A DNA stretch of 52,893 bases from positions 1-52,893 of the forward strand of contig JADGNY010000032.1 in assembly GCA_017883235.1 (NCBI GenBank). The letters are read 5' to 3'. Below, in pieces: positions 50,936 through 52,893 of this stretch. A program made the position numbers and the translations under genes. Numbering within the stretch: the stretch's first letter is position 1; every line of letters begins with the position of its first letter. Origin of the DNA: Thermoanaerobaculia bacterium (GTDB lineage: Bacteria; Acidobacteriota; Thermoanaerobaculia; Gp7-AA8). Below the pieces are notes generated by a model that saw nothing but the letters and a program-made list of their open reading frames with translations, did not search any database and was not told the DNA's origin.

Positions 50936-51303
50936 GCTTCGACTGGAGCGAATTCCTGCCGGTCGCTGATGCGTTGGCGGCTGCCGATTGGGACGTGGAC
51001 CGCGAGGCGTCTCTCAGAACCGCGATCAGCCGTGCCTACTACGCTGCTTTTGGCGTGGCGCGCCGTGGCGTACGTGCCCTTCGATCAAAGACTCGGCTGA
51101 GTGCGGCGGAGCACGGTGAGGTCGCCGCGTTTTACGCAGCACGGTACGGAGAACGCGGGGAACAGGTCGCCGCGACTCTCGGTCGCCTCAGAAAACGTCG
51201 GAATTCCGCAGACTACGACGATGACGTTGAAGGAGTCGAGGACGTCTGTAATCTGTCGATCGAGGACGCACACAACTTGCTGACCCTCCTTGCCAACCTC
51301 TGA
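50932..51303 (+). CDS. HEPN-domain protein (UPF0332-like)
   Basis: Encodes 123 residues. The HEPN fold is indicated by SLRTAISRAYYAAFGVARRG (the conserved AYYAAF helix) and LGRLRKRRNSADYDDDVEGV, equivalent to the RxxxADYD part of UPF0332/HEPN proteins. The classic Rx4-6H RNase motif is not complete, as an Asp-Tyr-Asp stands there. HEPN proteins are common RNases in toxin-antitoxin and CRISPR-linked systems; activity here is uncertain. It overlaps the upstream gene by 4 bases and the flavoprotein start by 14. Confidence 0.82.
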   Translation: MSFDWSEFLPVADALAAADWDVDREASLRTAISRAYYAAFGVARRGVRALRSKTRLSAAEHGEVAAFYAARYGERGEQVAATLGRLRKRRNSADYDDDVEGVEDVCNLSIEDAHNLLTLLANL

Positions 51304-52546
51304 TCACTACGACCTCGCCGTTATCGGCGCCGGCGCCGCCGGGCTGATGGCCGCCATTTCCGCAAGTCGTGCGGCGCGCGAAAGCGGCATGAAGTTGCGC
51401 ATTGCCGCCATCGACGGCGCAAAACGGATCGGAGCGAAGATCCTCATCTCCGGCGGCGGGCGGTGCAACGTCACCAATGAGGCCGTCCAGGCGGCCGATT
51501 TCAACGGAAGCCGCAACGCCATCGCCAAGGTGCTGCGGACGTTCGACGTCGCTGCCACCGTCGCCTTTTTCGAGGACCTCGGCGTGCCGCTGAAACGGGA
51601 GGAGACGGGAAAGCTGTTTCCCGTCAGCAACCGCGCCCGCGATGTGGTCGACGCGCTGTTGGCCGCCGCGGAGGATGCCGGCGTCGCGATCATCAGCGGC
51701 GTGCGCGTGGACAATGTGGCACAGACACTCTTGTCTGTGCCTGGCTTCGTCATCAACGGCGTGCTGCATGCCGACCGCGTCATCCTCGCCGCTGGCGGAC
51801 GCTCGGTGCCGAAGACCGGCAGCGACGGCTCGGGATACGGCCTCGCCCGCGCCCTCGGGCATTCGGTCACGAAGACCTTCCCGGCGCTCGTGCCGCTGAT
51901 CGTGACGAAGGGACACTGGATCACGGAGATCAGCGGGACGAGTGTCGAGGCGGAGCTGGCGGTGAAGTCGGCCACCGGCCGCGTCCTGCAGCGGAACAGA
52001 GGATCGATGCTCTTCACGCACTTCGGCCTCAGCGGCCCGGCCGTTCTCGACATCAGCCGCCACTGGATCGCCAGCCAGCCGGCCACGCTCGCGGCCAACT
52101 TTCTGCCGGGAGAGACATTCGAATCGATCGATGCCACGCTCGTCGATGCGGCCCAACGCAATCCGCGCGCGACCATCGCCAGCGTCCTGCGGCACCGCCT
52201 CCCCGACCGCCTCCTCGCCCACCTTGCCTCGGATACCCCCCTCGGCCGTATGCCGAAAGACCAGCGTCGCCGCATCGTTCACGATGTCGTCAGCTTCACG
52301 TTACCGGTGATCCGCGACCGCGGCTTCGACTACGCCGAGGTCACCGCCGGCGGCGTGCCGCTGGAGGAGATCGACCTGAACACGATGGAATCGCGCCTCT
52401 GCAAAGGCCTCCACCTCTGCGGCGAGATCCTAGACGTCGACGGCCGCATCGGCGGATTCAACTTCCAGTGGGCCTGGGCCAGCGGGCGGGCGGCAGGGAT
52501 GGGGGCGGCGGTTGCTCGCGAACGAACTCGGAAAGCTTGTGAATGA
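51290..52546 (+). CDS. FAD-dependent oxidoreductase, BaiN/HI0933 (YhiN) family
   Basis: Encodes 418 residues from a TTG start. The dinucleotide-binding motif is YDLAVIGAGAAGLMAAISAS, followed by KRIGAKILISGGGRCNVTNE, the ADRVILAAGGRSVPKTGSDG motif and, near the end, GLHLCGEILDVDGRIGGFNF with QWAWASGRAAG, all typical of this family. The physiological substrate is unknown; the BaiN name comes from a bile-acid enzyme and may not apply. Two oddities: residues about 142-151 (VAQTLLSVP) are encoded by a dispersed palindromic repeat, and the last residues (RTRKACE) come from the first unit of a 21-bp tandem array. Confidence 0.93.
   Translation: MPTSDHYDLAVIGAGAAGLMAAISASRAARESGMKLRIAAIDGAKRIGAKILISGGGRCNVTNEAVQAADFNGSRNAIAKVLRTFDVAATVAFFEDLGVPLKREETGKLFPVSNRARDVVDALLAAAEDAGVAIISGVRVDNVAQTLLSVPGFVINGVLHADRVILAAGGRSVPKTGSDGSGYGLARALGHSVTKTFPALVPLIVTKGHWITEISGTSVEAELAVKSATGRVLQRNRGSMLFTHFGLSGPAVLDISRHWIASQPATLAANFLPGETFESIDATLVDAAQRNPRATIASVLRHRLPDRLLAHLASDTPLGRMPKDQRRRIVHDVVSFTLPVIRDRGFDYAEVTAGGVPLEEIDLNTMESRLCKGLHLCGEILDVDGRIGGFNFQWAWASGRAAGMGAAVARERTRKACE
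51714..51741 (+). repeat. 28-bp palindromic repeat inside the flavoprotein gene
   Basis: Identical over 28 bases to 20094-20121 and to the reverse complement of 20002-20029. It adds nine codons in frame and does not disturb the reading frame. Confidence 0.95.
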
Positions 52547-52688
52547 GCTCTGAAAGCTCATGAACGAACTCGGAAAGCTCGTGAACGAACTCGGAAAGCT
52601 CATGGATGAGGTCGGAAAGCTCGTGAATGAACTCGGAGAGCTTATGAACGAGGTCGGAGAGCTCATGAATGAACTCCGAAAGCTCGTT
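52521..52688. repeat. 21-bp tandem array, 8 units
   Basis: Units such as AACGAACTCGGAAAGCTCGT(G) repeat every 21 bases. Read forward from an ATG at 52560 they give NELGKLV heptads; read in reverse they give ELSEFVH heptads. Both look like coiled coils. The first unit encodes the C-terminus of the flavoprotein. The forward frame stays open to the window end but runs into a known repeat, so I do not call a gene. 52689-52813 holds nothing else recognisable. Confidence 0.9.
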
Positions 52689-52813
52689 CACTGGCAAAAT
52701 TTGTCAACGAACGGTCTCTCCGGCGGTGGGCCGCCGAACCAGCCACCGAGGCCGTCCCTTCCTGCTAGTGTTGCGTCAAGATTGAAATCGGAGATTAGGC
52801 GCCTCTCAATTCA

Positions 52814-52893
52814 CTGTCATCCTGAGCCGCCGGAGCCGCGTAATCGCGGAGCGATTGCGCGGCGCAGGACGGTCGAAGGACCCCCAAGTTGTA
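52814..52893. repeat. MITE-like element, left 80 bp, cut by window end
   Basis: Identical over 80 bases to 44691-44770, starting with the CTGTCATCCTGAG inverted end. The element continues beyond the window. Confidence 0.9.

Noticed and set aside
52458-52697. Reverse-strand leucine-heptad protein of 79 residues
   Set aside because: It is mostly the 21-bp tandem array and overlaps the flavoprotein 3' end in antisense; kept only as a curiosity in the findings.
1-52893. tRNA, rRNA and riboswitch genes
   Set aside because: I looked for conserved rRNA stretches and tRNA T-loop patterns and saw none that I could support; no riboswitch-like leader was recognised.

Overview
The window is a high-GC bacterial chromosome segment of about 53 kb with no rRNA or tRNA gene that I could recognise. 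The gene content suggests a Gram-negative soil-type bacterium, most likely an Acidobacteriota lineage such as Thermoanaerobaculia or Vicinamibacteria. The support for this is large secreted proteins made of carboxypeptidase-regulatory-like domains, a CHRD protein, a DUF2911 protein, a secreted M13 metallopeptidase, a PIG-L deacetylase beside a sodium:solute symporter, a CusABC-type RND pump and a TonB-receptor remnant. The lineage is an inference from gene content, not a database result.

Layout. 0.3-0.7 kb: two small reverse-strand genes, one a zinc ribbon. 0.9-5.4 kb: an ankyrin protein and a 1281-residue secreted protein. 5.5-8.9 kb: a serine hydrolase and an ABC transporter; the hydrolase carries one frameshift and the permease two, and a 22-bp palindromic tandem array lies between them. 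9.1-13.7 kb: a two-gene TIR / TIR-NACHT-pentapeptide-WD40 module that looks like an NLR-type defence system. 13.7-17.5 kb: DinD and a winged-helix gene placed between a decayed 3' tail of an M13 peptidase gene and an intact M13 gene. 17.5-21.6 kb: an internally deleted TonB receptor, a CHRD protein, a MetX-like hydrolase and a small possible antitoxin. 22-27.9 kb: an RND metal-efflux operon. 28-34.4 kb: a diguanylate cyclase, a PIN-toxin-like pair, a DEAD-box helicase, a DUF2784 protein and a UshA-like phosphatase. 34.4-41.5 kb: a five-gene reverse-strand operon containing a secreted Cys-rich small protein, a divergent MurE-like ligase, a nucleotidyltransferase, a secreted protein of unknown function and a 1040-residue secreted protein. 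41.6-49.3 kb: a nucleotidyltransferase fusion, a UshA tail remnant, D-Ala-D-Ala ligase, a DUF2911 protein and a translationally coupled PIG-L / small membrane protein / symporter operon. 49.4-52.9 kb: a 21-bp heptad minisatellite, an orphan CRISPR array of five identical 36-bp repeats, a HEPN gene pair, a BaiN/HI0933 flavoprotein and a second heptad array.

Two themes stand out. First, the window is rich in short dispersed repeats, and several of them now form parts of genes: the C-termini of the D-Ala ligase, the symporter and the flavoprotein, an internal loop of the flavoprotein, and the N-terminus of a small membrane protein. One family with TTCG-loop hairpins sits directly after stop codons, in one orientation relative to the gene. 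Second, there are three decayed 3' gene tails, each matching an intact gene elsewhere in the window. The best candidates for undescribed systems are the tandem-TIR NACHT-WD40 module and the Cys-rich peptide / MurE-like operon.
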